This document shows, one piece after another, positions 7,860 through 16,441 of a DNA stretch of 63,660 nucleotides. Below the pieces are notes generated by a model. It had not been told where the DNA came from, did not search any database, and saw nothing but the letters and a program-made list of their open reading frames with translations. The translations under genes and the position numbers were made by a program. Numbering within the stretch: position 1 is the stretch's first letter; each line of letters starts with the position of its first letter. Source of the DNA: Clostridia bacterium. Lineage in GTDB: Bacteria > Bacillota > DSM-521 > Neomoorellales > SLTJ01. Where the stretch lies: the NCBI GenBank assembly GCA_004347685.1, contig SLTJ01000019.1:1-63660 (forward strand). Direction: 5' to 3'.

Positions 7860-9346
7860 CCCCGCACGCGTGTCTTCATTCGGTTTAAGTCCGGGGAAAC
7901 GCGTTCACGTGGACCATGGTGACCTTGGCGCCGGTTTTCTCCCCCGGCTTCCCCGCCCGCCTGTGCGCCCAGGTCGGCGATCCGCTCCAGCAGGTACTCC
8001 CTTGTGTTTTTCTCTGGGTCCTCCCATACTTCCTCCAGGAGCAGGTACAAAATTTTTCCCACCGGCGGACCTGGCGGCCAGCCCAGGACAGCCATTACCT
8101 CCCGGCCGCCTACGGCCAAATCCTTCAGGGTGATTGCCTGACCGGCCCCCATAATTCCAGCCACCTGCTCCTGCAGGCACCGCAACTGCTCCAGGCGCGC
8201 GGCCAGAACCCCGGGCCCCGTGGCCACGAGGTCAGCCTGCTTCAGGGCGAGTAGGTCCAGGATATTTTCGGTGCCCACCCGGCTCATGAGCCGGCGCAGG
8301 CCTCTGGGACCCAGGCCCAATGGAAACATGTGCCAGGAGACCAGGGCGGCCACCCGCTCCGCCGTGGTCCGGGGGGCGCGCAGGCGCCGCGATATGCGGA
8401 CCGCCATCTTGGCTCCTTCCCGGTCGTGACCGTAGAAATGTGCCCGGCCATCCTCTCCCCGGGAATAGCATATCGGCTTGGCCACGTCGTGTAGCAGGGC
8501 CGCCAGGCGCAGCTCGGGATCCGCCGGAACATACCGTACCGTCTCCAGTTGGTGCTCCAGTACAGTGTATATGTGGGGCGAGCCCGTCTGGGGAAACCCA
8601 AAGCCAGCCCACAGTTCAGGAAAGATTACGAACAGAAGGCCGGTATCCACCAGTACCCTCAGGCCGGCCATGGCCTCCCGGCCCCCGAGGAGCTTCTCTA
8701 TTTCATTCCAGATCCTCTCGGCCGCCACCAGGGAAAGGAGGTGGCCGCAAGAGGCCATTTGCCGTTCGGTCTCCGCCTCGACGGTGAAAGCGAGTTGGCC
8801 GACCAGCCGGGCCGCCCGCAACATGCGGAGGGGGTCCTCGGCAAACCTTTCCCCGGCACGGCCTACGGCCCGAATCCGGCCTTGCCTCAGGTCGCGGACC
8901 CCGGCCACGGGATCCACCAGTTGACCTGTACGCAGATCAAGGGCTATGGCATTGATGGTGAAGTCACGCCGCGCCAGGTCCAAGGCTACGTCAGGGACAA
9001 AGTTCACCCGGTCCGGGTGCCGGGCGTCGCTGTAACCGTCCTCCGTCCGGAGGGTGGTTATTTCTATGGGCAAGCTGCCGATCACCACGGTTATCGTGCC
9101 AAACCTAAGGCCAGTAGGGTGAACCTGGTAGCCGGCCTGGCGGAAAACCGCCATGGTCGTCTCGGGCAGAGAGCTGGTGGCGATGTCCCAGTCTTGGGGC
9201 CGCCGCCCCAACATGATGTCTCGCAAGGCCCCGCCGACCAGAAAGGCCTGCTTCCTCTGCTGGAGTAAAAGCAGGCCGGCCCGCCTCACTTGCCAGGGAA
9301 CGAGTTGCGCCAGGCCCGGACAGCTCCGTTGTACCAACAGCAGCAC
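7856..9346 (-). CDS. cca: CCA tRNA nucleotidyltransferase with HD domain
   Basis: 496 residues. Class II poly(A) polymerase/CCA-adding head (FLVGGALRDIMLGRRPQDWDIATS, with the metal-binding D-x-D) adds or repairs tRNA 3' CCA. Next comes the RNA-binding domain (RFAEDPLRMLRAARLVGQL), then an HD phosphohydrolase domain (ALLHDVAKP) that in relatives has 2',3'-cyclic phosphatase or phosphodiesterase activity. The four intact tRNAs here already encode CCA, so repair is the likelier role. The start codon is uncertain because the ribosome site is weak. Confidence 0.93.
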   Translation of the reverse strand: MLLLVQRSCPGLAQLVPWQVRRAGLLLLQQRKQAFLVGGALRDIMLGRRPQDWDIATSSLPETTMAVFRQAGYQVHPTGLRFGTITVVIGSLPIEITTLRTEDGYSDARHPDRVNFVPDVALDLARRDFTINAIALDLRTGQLVDPVAGVRDLRQGRIRAVGRAGERFAEDPLRMLRAARLVGQLAFTVEAETERQMASCGHLLSLVAAERIWNEIEKLLGGREAMAGLRVLVDTGLLFVIFPELWAGFGFPQTGSPHIYTVLEHQLETVRYVPADPELRLAALLHDVAKPICYSRGEDGRAHFYGHDREGAKMAVRISRRLRAPRTTAERVAALVSWHMFPLGLGPRGLRRLMSRVGTENILDLLALKQADLVATGPGVLAARLEQLRCLQEQVAGIMGAGQAITLKDLAVGGREVMAVLGWPPGPPVGKILYLLLEEVWEDPEKNTREYLLERIADLGAQAGGEAGGENRRQGHHGPRERVSPDLNRMKTRVRG

Positions 9347-9410
9347 CTGCCCCGAAAATAGAACTGCTTTGAGCGCCTAGGCCCATATGCAGGCTGGGTG
9401 GCACACTCCA

Positions 9411-10853
9411 TCACTCGGCTGCGTTCCTTATCCAGACAGCGGCCCGGGAAAGCCGTTCCAGGCACTTCTCCCTACCCAACACCGCCATGATGCCGAAAAG
9501 GCCGGGCCCCATAGTGCGGCCAGTAAGGGCCAGGCGGGTGGGGTGGAACAGGACCGGAGTCTTTACGCCCAGTTCTTCGGCCAGTTGCCGGTAGGCGGCT
9601 TCCGCGGCTTCGGCGGTAAAGGGCTCCACCCCCGCCAGCCTTTCCCCGGCCTGGGCCAACAGTTCAGCCGCTTCAGAAGTAAAATACTTGCCCGCCCCTT
9701 TTTCCTCATAATCCCAGTCATCGGTGAAAAAGTAAGTGGCCGCGTCCACCACTTCCACCAGGGTTTTTACCCGGTCCCGGACCAGGCCCACCACCTGCCG
9801 CAGGTAATCCACTTCCTTCGGGCTCGGGTTCTGGGAAACCAGCCCTTGCCGCTGGAAAAAGGGCAGGGCTCTGGACGTTATTTCCTCCAGATCCACGGTC
9901 ACCAGGTAATGGCCATTCATCCAGGTAAGCTTGCCCAGGTCGTATATGGAAGGGTTGAGGGAAACCCGCTCCAGGGAAAAGCGTTTTACAAGTTCTTCCT
10001 GGGGAATTATTTCTTCTTCGGTCCCAGGCGACCAACCAAGTAAGGCCAGGTAGTTCGTTAGGGCCTGCGGGAGATAGCCCTGGTCGCGATATTCCTCCAC
10101 CGAGGTCGCGCCGTGCCGCTTGCTCAGCTTTGACCTGTCCGGCGCCAGGATCATGGGCACATGGGCAAAATATGGTTCGGCATAGCCCAGAGCCCGGTAA
10201 AGGGCAAGCTGCCGGGGAGTGTTGGAAAGGTGCTCCTCGGCCCGGATGACGTGGGTGATGCCCATGAGGGCGTCATCCACCACGCAGGCAAAGTTATAGG
10301 CCGGCATGCCGTTGGACTTAACGATAATGAAGTCATCGAGCACCTCGTTATTGAACACGACTCCCCCGCGGATCAAGTCCCGGACCACCGTTTCCCCGGC
10401 CCGGGATACCTTCAGACGCACCACCGGCTGCCGCCCCCCGGCTTCCAGCCGCTCCCGGTCCTGCCGGGTGAGGTCACGACAGCGGCCGTCGTAGACTGCC
10501 GGCCGCCCTGCCTTCAAGGCCGCCTCCCGCTGCCTAGCCAGCTCCTCCGGCAGGCAATAACAGAGATAAGCCTTGTCTTCGGCCAGCAGTCGCTCAGCGT
10601 CGCGGCGATAAAGCTCTGCCCGCTGGGACTGGAAATACGGACCTTCATCCCAATCGAGGCCAAGCCATTTCATGGCCGCGAGGATGGACTCCAGGAACTC
10701 CTGAGAGGACCTCTCCCGGTCGGTATCATCAATGCGCAGGATGAACTGGCCCCCGGACTGCCGGGCCACCAGCCAGTTGAACAAAGCCGTACGTGCCCCC
10801 CCCACATGCAAGTTACCGGTGGGGCTGGGCGCAAAGCGAACCCTTAAGGACAA
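9411..10853 (-). CDS. gltX: Glutamyl-tRNA synthetase
   Basis: 480 residues. Class I synthetase charging tRNA-Glu. HIGH-equivalent motif SPTGNLHVGGARTALFNW near the N-terminus, KMSKS-equivalent KLSKRHGATSVEEY near residue 245, and normal length. Whether it also charges tRNA-Gln (with GatCAB) cannot be judged here; no gat genes are in the window. It sits between cca and a hydrolase with about 64- and 87-base gaps, so it may have its own promoter. Confidence 0.95.
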   Translation of the reverse strand: MSLRVRFAPSPTGNLHVGGARTALFNWLVARQSGGQFILRIDDTDRERSSQEFLESILAAMKWLGLDWDEGPYFQSQRAELYRRDAERLLAEDKAYLCYCLPEELARQREAALKAGRPAVYDGRCRDLTRQDRERLEAGGRQPVVRLKVSRAGETVVRDLIRGGVVFNNEVLDDFIIVKSNGMPAYNFACVVDDALMGITHVIRAEEHLSNTPRQLALYRALGYAEPYFAHVPMILAPDRSKLSKRHGATSVEEYRDQGYLPQALTNYLALLGWSPGTEEEIIPQEELVKRFSLERVSLNPSIYDLGKLTWMNGHYLVTVDLEEITSRALPFFQRQGLVSQNPSPKEVDYLRQVVGLVRDRVKTLVEVVDAATYFFTDDWDYEEKGAGKYFTSEAAELLAQAGERLAGVEPFTAEAAEAAYRQLAEELGVKTPVLFHPTRLALTGRTMGPGLFGIMAVLGREKCLERLSRAAVWIRNAAE

Positions 10854-10940
10854 GAAAACAGCACCTCATTCCCTTGGCTCCAAGATGTTACCAGTATAGC
10901 ATAAGCACAGCGCGACGTCCACGCCCCGGTGTGGGGCTTC

Positions 10941-11705
10941 CTAGAATAAGCCGGCCAGGAAATCATCCATAGCCATATTCGTCTCCTCAGGCTTTTCCAG
11001 CATCACCATGTGGCCAGCCCCGGGGATCACCGTCAGCCTGGCCTCCGCCAGGTTCTCGGCCAGATAGGAGGAATATTTCACCGGGGTCATCCTATCCTCG
11101 CTCCCAACTATGATCAGGGAGGGTACGACTATCCGTTCCAATTCTTGGCGGCAGTCAAACCCGTCGCCGGCGGAGAAATCCGCCAGGTATAGCGCCGGGT
11201 CAGTGGTTTGTAGCTCTGAAGCGGCCGCCTGTAGCAGGTCGTCACCGGCCCGAGGGCCGTACAACCAGTCCAGGAAAGCCTCAGGGTAGGCACCGGCAGC
11301 CAGGCTGGTGAGGAACCATGGCCCTACCTTCAACCGGGCCCCGGTAGCCACCAGCATCAGGCCGGCCAGACCCGGCCACCCTCGCAGGGCCAGCGCCAGG
11401 GCCACGGCTCCGCCCATGGAATGGCCACCGACCACGGCCTGTTCCAGGCCCGCATCCTTGAGAAAACCTGCCAGCCACTCCGCGCCGGCGGCGATATCCC
11501 GGCAGGGCTGGCCGCCGGAACGCCCGTGTCCCGGGAGGTCCGGGACAACTACCGGGTACCGCCGGCTGAGAAAATTGAATTGCGGCAGCCAGCGCTGGCA
11601 ACTGCCCCCGGCCCCGTGCACCAGAACCACGGCTTTCCCGGATGCCGGTACGGCCGGGCTGGCCAGGTAAAAGACCTTTTCTCCCCCCACTTCAACGTAC
11701 GGCAC
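10941..11705 (-). CDS. Alpha/beta hydrolase
   Basis: 254 residues. Alpha/beta-hydrolase-1 family: LVHGAGGSCQRW oxyanion loop, VVPDLPGHGRSGG, nucleophile elbow GGHSMGGA, acid in VGSEDRMTPV and His in GAGHMVMLEKP. All triad residues are present, so it should be an active cytoplasmic esterase or lactonase-type enzyme; substrate unknown. It follows nrdJ by 15 bases on the same strand and may be co-transcribed with it. Confidence 0.85.
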   Translation of the reverse strand: MPYVEVGGEKVFYLASPAVPASGKAVVLVHGAGGSCQRWLPQFNFLSRRYPVVVPDLPGHGRSGGQPCRDIAAGAEWLAGFLKDAGLEQAVVGGHSMGGAVALALALRGWPGLAGLMLVATGARLKVGPWFLTSLAAGAYPEAFLDWLYGPRAGDDLLQAAASELQTTDPALYLADFSAGDGFDCRQELERIVVPSLIIVGSEDRMTPVKYSSYLAENLAEARLTVIPGAGHMVMLEKPEETNMAMDDFLAGLF

Positions 11706-11720
11706 GTCTTTCCCCGCCCT

Positions 11721-14700
11721 TCACCCGCATTTGCTGTAACCGCAAGTACAGACCAGACAACCCTCCTGGAAGCGCAGGGGCGCGTGGCAGTCCGGGCAAA
11801 TTCCCCGCCGCAGCAATTCTCCCTCCTCCAGCCCGTCCAGGTCCTGGTCTTCCCGCCCGTCCACGTCTGGATCCGCCGCCGCACTGCAGGCTTCCACGGC
11901 GGCCTGCAGCTCGTCGGCCACCGCCGCCAGGGCCGCCCGCGCATCCTTCCCTTCCTCTTTCAACTCGCGGGCCAGTACCCGCCCGATGATGTCCGGGCAG
12001 GACTTGCCCACAATGGACGGGTCAGTGGCCTTGCGGCGCAGGTAGTTGGAACAGCTAACCGAGGTTAACTGGTCAATAATGGCCTCAGGCGCGATATTAG
12101 CCCGCAGGGCCAAGGAGATCAACCGGCTGACGCCCTCGGTGAATCCCTGGCACCCGCCGGTGGACCCGGTGGTAATAAAGGTCTCAATAATCCCCTCCTG
12201 GTCCGAGTTTACGGTGATATACATTTTGCCGCACCCGGTCTTTACCTGCTCGGTCACCCCTATGGTGCGCTTGGGCCGCGGCCGGGGATACGTCTTTTTC
12301 CGCCTGGCCGCCTGCTCCTTTTCTTGGCCACTTCCCTTGCCCACGGTCATAACTTCCTCTTCCCGGCTGCCGGAGCGATAAACAGTGACGCCCTTGCACC
12401 CCAACCGGTAGGCCAGCAGGTAGACTTCCTCCACCTCCTGCTTGGTGGCTGTGGCTGGGAAATTAACCGTCTTGGAAACAGCATTATCGGTAAACTCCTG
12501 GAAGGCGGCTTGCATGCGGATATGCCACACCGGGCTGATCTCCAGGGCGGTGACGAAAACCTTACGCATGGCCATGGGGATTTCTTCCACGTCCTGGACA
12601 CTGCCGGTGGTCGCCACCCGCGCAAAGATCTCCTTAGCCTGTTCCGGGCTGAAATTTTCCCGCACGTATTCTTCAAAGGCCGGGTTTATCTCCAGCAGAT
12701 GTTCCCCTTCCAGCACGTTCTTGGTGAAAACCAAAGAAAACACCGGCTCAATTCCGGAGGTGGTACCGGCGATCATGCTGATGGTGCCGGTAGGGGCAAT
12801 GGTGGTGCAGGTGGCGTTACGCATCTGCTGACCACGGTAAACGCTCTGCTCAATATTGACGAAACTCCCACGCTCGGCGGCCAGTTCCCGGCTGGTACGG
12901 TGCGCCGCCTCCTGGATTGTCCCCATGACCTTGCGAGCCAGGTCAATGGCCTGCTCGCTGTCATAGGCGATGCGCATCTTGAACAGCATGTCGGCCCAAC
13001 CCATGACTCCCAGGCCGATCTTACGGTTGCCCCGGGTCACCGCGGCGATTTTCTCCAGGGGGAACTGGTTGACTTCAATGACGTTGTCCAGGAAACGCAC
13101 GGCCAGGCTGGTAATCTCCTCCAGCTTGTCCCAGCGGACATGACCATCCTCAACCATATGGGCGAGGTTGATGGATCCCAGGTTACAGGCCTCGTAGGCC
13201 AGGAGCGGCTGTTCGCCACAGTTATGGGCGTAGATGCCGTTGGCGTCAAAGGCGCCTGCGCCGGGAACCCGGACATCATACACGTCCTCAGCCCCTTCGC
13301 CTTCGACGGAAAGAACCGTGGCCACAAACCGCTCACGGTTCATGTCGCGGCGGTAGGCTTTCAGCAGCAGTTCAAGCTTTTGCTCCTTCTCGACGTCTCC
13401 AAAACTGATCTGCCCGGCGAAACGGGCCAGGTTATCGCCGGTAATGACCAGCTCGTGCTGCGCCTTCACCTGGTACTCCCTGGTACCCCCTTTTCCGTCT
13501 GGCATTGGTCTCCCACCTGCCGGCCGCCGGTCCTCGTATATGGTGCTGGCAATGCCCAGCCTAAGCAGCATGCGCTGGACCGCGCGTAGGAGTCTCAGAT
13601 CACTCTGGGCCAGGCGGATGCTAACACCCTTTTTCTGGCTACCCTGGACCGATCCATCACAGTCAAAAAGACCGCGCAGGAAGCCACGGTAACCGTCTGA
13701 CGAAGCGCGTTCGATCTCGGGGGTCACTGTCTTCATCCCCGGCCGCATTCCCATGCGCCTAGCCAGGCGCATGAGGCCGGCCGACTTGAGGCGGAATTCG
13801 TTTCGCCCCCTGACCCAGACCCACCCCGTAAAGTCAGAACGATGGGGCAGCGCCATAACGTGCTTCAAGGCGAGCTGCATAACAGAAGTCGCCCCGGCTC
13901 CTGCGGCCAGGCCGCAGGCCACCTCTTCCCTGGTCCACACCGACAGTACAGCCGTGTCTTCCTTTAGCACTCCGTCTCCTACAAGAAGGCCAAGCAGGTA
14001 GCCTTCACCCTCACCCAGCTCTCCAGGCCAGCCGGTCAGTGCCCTATGGTTATGCAACAAAATCTTATCGCCCGGCTTTAGCTCGTTGACCGGGACCCAT
14101 TCGGAGGTGAGGCGGTAACGCGTCTGATCAACTACTAGGAGGATATGGTGGTCTGGAGTGAGCCGCACCTGGTATCCTTCCCGCGTCGTCAGCCGGACAA
14201 CTGTCTTGGTCCCAGTTTTGAAAAAACCTTCCCGGCCCGTTACGCAGGGCCGCCCGTTGATAATTACCTCAAAGGGCCGACCGACCAGCTCGTATGCTTG
14301 GCGAGGGCCTTCACTGGTAGCCACCCATGTATCCCCGGTAACACAGGGGTTGGTGGCTTCAATTTCGCCCAGGGCCGGGGTGGGATTCCCGGCGTTGAGA
14401 CGGTCCAGAAACACTATCCCCGGCTCACCGTTGGCCCAGGCGTGCTCCACAATCAGGTCAAAGATTTCCCTGGCCTTGAAGCGGTCGTATATCTTGCCCC
14501 CGAACTCCAGGTCATAGTAACCATCGTTCTCCAAGGCCTCCATGAACTCCCGTGTCAAGCCCACGGAGATATTGAAATTAGTTAGATCATGGTTGCCCTC
14601 TTTGGCGCGGATGAACCCCAAGATATCCGGGTGGTCCACCCGCAGGATGCCCATGTTGGCCCCGCGCCTGGTCCCGCCCTGCTTGATGGCCTCGGTGGCG

Positions 14701-15155
14701 GCATTGAAGACCTTCATGAAGGAGACCGGGCCGCTGGCAATGCCGCCGGTACTGCGCACCGGGCTGTTTTTGGGCCGCAGCCGGGAAAAGCTAAAGCCAG
14801 ACCCTCCCCCTGACTTGTGAATAAGCGCCGCATCCTTCACCGCTGTGAAGATTTCCTCCATGCTATCCCCCACGGGGAGCACGAAGCAGGCTGAAAGCTG
14901 CCCCAGGTCCCGCCCAGCGTTCATCAGAGTAGGGCTGTTAGGAAGGAAATCCAAGTCCGTCATCATTTGGTAAAATCTCGCGGCCATCTCTTGTACGCGT
15001 TCAGCGGGAATGTCTGGATTAAACTCCTTTTCCGCCCCGGCCACAGTTTCGGCCACCCGGCGAAACATATCTTCCGGGGCTTCCACTACGTTATTCCCTT
15101 CTCTTTTCAGGTAACGCTTGACTAAGATTGTCCTGGCATTTGGGGTAAGCTCCAT
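11721..15155 (-). CDS. nrdJ: Adenosylcobalamin-dependent ribonucleotide reductase, intein-containing
   Basis: 1144 residues as encoded, about 769 after protein splicing. Class II reductase making deoxyribonucleotides without oxygen, using a B12-derived thiyl radical. Visible are the N-terminal ATP-cone-like start, SPTLMNAG, LSACFVLPVGDSM, KSGGGSGFSFSRLRP, ASGPVSFMKVFN, the catalytic loop NPC-GEQPLL and ATCTTIAPTGTIS. The C-terminus CPDCHAPLRF...CTCGYSKCG supplies the redox cysteines plus a Zn-ribbon-like end. An intein interrupts the catalytic loop (separate entry). ATG 15155 follows a GGGGGGAAAGGA ribosome site. Confidence 0.96.
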   Translation of the reverse strand: MELTPNARTILVKRYLKREGNNVVEAPEDMFRRVAETVAGAEKEFNPDIPAERVQEMAARFYQMMTDLDFLPNSPTLMNAGRDLGQLSACFVLPVGDSMEEIFTAVKDAALIHKSGGGSGFSFSRLRPKNSPVRSTGGIASGPVSFMKVFNAATEAIKQGGTRRGANMGILRVDHPDILGFIRAKEGNHDLTNFNISVGLTREFMEALENDGYYDLEFGGKIYDRFKAREIFDLIVEHAWANGEPGIVFLDRLNAGNPTPALGEIEATNPCVTGDTWVATSEGPRQAYELVGRPFEVIINGRPCVTGREGFFKTGTKTVVRLTTREGYQVRLTPDHHILLVVDQTRYRLTSEWVPVNELKPGDKILLHNHRALTGWPGELGEGEGYLLGLLVGDGVLKEDTAVLSVWTREEVACGLAAGAGATSVMQLALKHVMALPHRSDFTGWVWVRGRNEFRLKSAGLMRLARRMGMRPGMKTVTPEIERASSDGYRGFLRGLFDCDGSVQGSQKKGVSIRLAQSDLRLLRAVQRMLLRLGIASTIYEDRRPAGGRPMPDGKGGTREYQVKAQHELVITGDNLARFAGQISFGDVEKEQKLELLLKAYRRDMNRERFVATVLSVEGEGAEDVYDVRVPGAGAFDANGIYAHNCGEQPLLAYEACNLGSINLAHMVEDGHVRWDKLEEITSLAVRFLDNVIEVNQFPLEKIAAVTRGNRKIGLGVMGWADMLFKMRIAYDSEQAIDLARKVMGTIQEAAHRTSRELAAERGSFVNIEQSVYRGQQMRNATCTTIAPTGTISMIAGTTSGIEPVFSLVFTKNVLEGEHLLEINPAFEEYVRENFSPEQAKEIFARVATTGSVQDVEEIPMAMRKVFVTALEISPVWHIRMQAAFQEFTDNAVSKTVNFPATATKQEVEEVYLLAYRLGCKGVTVYRSGSREEEVMTVGKGSGQEKEQAARRKKTYPRPRPKRTIGVTEQVKTGCGKMYITVNSDQEGIIETFITTGSTGGCQGFTEGVSRLISLALRANIAPEAIIDQLTSVSCSNYLRRKATDPSIVGKSCPDIIGRVLARELKEEGKDARAALAAVADELQAAVEACSAAADPDVDGREDQDLDGLEEGELLRRGICPDCHAPLRFQEGCLVCTCGYSKCG
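13221..14345 (-). other. Intein within nrdJ (375 residues, LAGLIDADG type)
   Basis: In-frame insertion at residues 271-645. It starts with Cys (CVTGDTWVAT, splicing block A) and ends GIYAHN, with Cys of the extein next (CGEQPLL). Block B is present (TPDHHILLV). Two homing-endonuclease motifs, YLLGLLVGDGVL and GFLRGLFDCDGSV, mark a LAGLIDADG (DOD) endonuclease. All splicing residues (Cys1, block B His, penultimate His, terminal Asn, Cys+1) are visible, so it should splice. The +1 Cys is the reductase's own thiyl-radical cysteine. Confidence 0.93.
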
Positions 15156-15271
15156 GTCCTTTCCCCCCTGTTTCTAGGAGACTGCCCGCAAACTTCGCCC
15201 GGCTTTGTCGGGCTCGCCGGCAGATGCTCATGTACCGCAAAGATACGCTCCGCCGGCGCCGGCGCCGCTTT

Positions 15272-15757
15272 TCACGCCATGCTCTTTTTGCCCAGCCTCC
15301 GGGAATTCGGTGAAACACGCCGATACTGGTTCAGACCTCCCCGGCCGGTCGCCAGCCTCTGCCAGACGCGGTGAGCCAGCAAAGAGGCCACCCATGCCAG
15401 CCCCAGCCGGAGCAAAATCACCGGCCACCGGAACTCACCGGTCCAAACAACACTTACCGCCGCAAACACGGCCCACAGGCCAAAGGCCACCCTCTCCCCC
15501 GCATAGCCCGTCCGGCGTTGCGCGGTCACATTGGCGGCCAGGGCACCGCAAAACAGGCTAATCCACCATCCGGCCAGGCCCCATCCCCCGGCCGCTTTAG
15601 CCGCAAAGAACCCTGATGCGGCCAGGCCCGCGAAAATGAGCGCTAGGGCCGCAGCCGTGGCCAGCACTGCCACCAGGCCGGCCCCGTAGATCGCCCATGA
15701 TCTCGACATGTTCCTCGACACCTGGGCAGGAAGCCTATTTCGCCGTACCAACGTCAC
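15272..15757 (-). CDS. Small polytopic membrane protein (TIGR04086-like)
   Basis: 161 residues, or about 145 from an internal Met (MSRSWAIYG). Four hydrophobic segments (about residues 23-48, 60-78, 90-107 and 112-130) separated by short Arg-rich turns, with a basic C-terminal tail. The pattern resembles the TIGR04086/YrzE family of four-helix membrane proteins of unknown function; a clearer member lies at 36081-36437. Weak similarity only. Confidence 0.5.
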   Translation of the reverse strand: MTLVRRNRLPAQVSRNMSRSWAIYGAGLVAVLATAAALALIFAGLAASGFFAAKAAGGWGLAGWWISLFCGALAANVTAQRRTGYAGERVAFGLWAVFAAVSVVWTGEFRWPVILLRLGLAWVASLLAHRVWQRLATGRGGLNQYRRVSPNSRRLGKKSMA

Positions 15758-15860
15758 TTCCCCTTATGACGATATTTTCCCCCATACTGAGTCTAAATCC
15801 TGCCTTTGCAGCATCCGACATCACATCCCATGAATCTACCTTTTCGGCCTTGACCCGTGA

Positions 15861-15889
15861 TTATCCACATGTTTTTCCACTTGTCCACA
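15861..15889 (+). promoter_or_regulatory. Pair of DnaA-box-like sites
   Basis: TTATCCACA at 15861-15869 is a perfect DnaA box, and TTGTCCACA at 15881-15889 differs at one position; both have the same orientation, 20 bases apart. They lie in the divergent gap between the membrane protein and the DUF523 gene. This may be chance or a DnaA-controlled promoter; there is no dnaA/dnaN context for an origin. Confidence 0.4.
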
Positions 15890-15920
15890 GCCAGATACAC
15901 TTTTTCTCCCCGGTACGCCT

Positions 15921-15929
15921 TGATATAAT
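15921..15929 (+). promoter_or_regulatory. Extended -10 promoter for DUF523 gene
   Basis: TGATATAAT is a full extended -10 element (TGn-TATAAT), 31 bases before the ATG. No good -35 is visible, as expected for extended -10 promoters. A GGAGGGAGG ribosome site follows. Confidence 0.5.
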
Positions 15930-15959
15930 AAAAACAAACCCTGGAGGGAGGACAAAGAT

Positions 15960-16409
15960 ATGTATCTCATCAGCGCCTGTCTGGCCGGCCTCAATTGCCG
16001 CCACGACGCCCAAATCAAACCAGTGGCGCCTGAGATAGCCCGGGATCTGGCCAGGGGGGGGCTCTGGCCCGTATGCCCGGAACAGCTCGGTGGGCTGACC
16101 ACCCCACGGCCGCCGGCGGAAATAGTCGGAGGTACCGGCGCGGATGTCTGGCGAGGCCAGGCCAAAGTCGTTACTGCGGACGGCCGGGACGTGACGCCGG
16201 CCTTCCTGGCCGGGGCCAGGCAGGTATTGGAACTAGCCCGCTCTCTGCCGGTCCAGGGGGCGATTCTCAAGGAAAAAAGCCCCTCCTGCGGAGTCAAGTG
16301 CATTTATGACGGCACCTTCAGTCGCCTCCTGCGGCCCGGCCCGGGAGTGACGGCCGCCCTCCTCGCCGCCTCCGGCATCCCCTGCCTGACCGACGACCAC
16401 GCACGATAG
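15960..16409 (+). CDS. DUF523 family protein
   Basis: 149 residues, normal for DUF523. Conserved features are the N-terminal ISACLAGLNCRHD, GLWPVCPEQLGGLTTPR, VTPAFLAGA and KEKSPSCGVKCIYDGTF. The four or five conserved Cys (SACL, NCR, VCPEQ, SCGV-KC) suggest a metal or Fe-S site. No biochemical role is firmly established. It is a monocistronic gene, convergent with the flavoprotein gene downstream. Confidence 0.88.
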   Translation: MYLISACLAGLNCRHDAQIKPVAPEIARDLARGGLWPVCPEQLGGLTTPRPPAEIVGGTGADVWRGQAKVVTADGRDVTPAFLAGARQVLELARSLPVQGAILKEKSPSCGVKCIYDGTFSRLLRPGPGVTAALLAASGIPCLTDDHAR

Positions 16410-16441
16410 ACAGTTCCTCCCGGGCAAAAAAGTATCGCCTC

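Noticed and set aside
11721-15155. Many long frames antisense to nrdJ (for example 12324-13589)
   Set aside because: Shadow frames caused by high GC at third positions; no ribosome sites and no domain sense.
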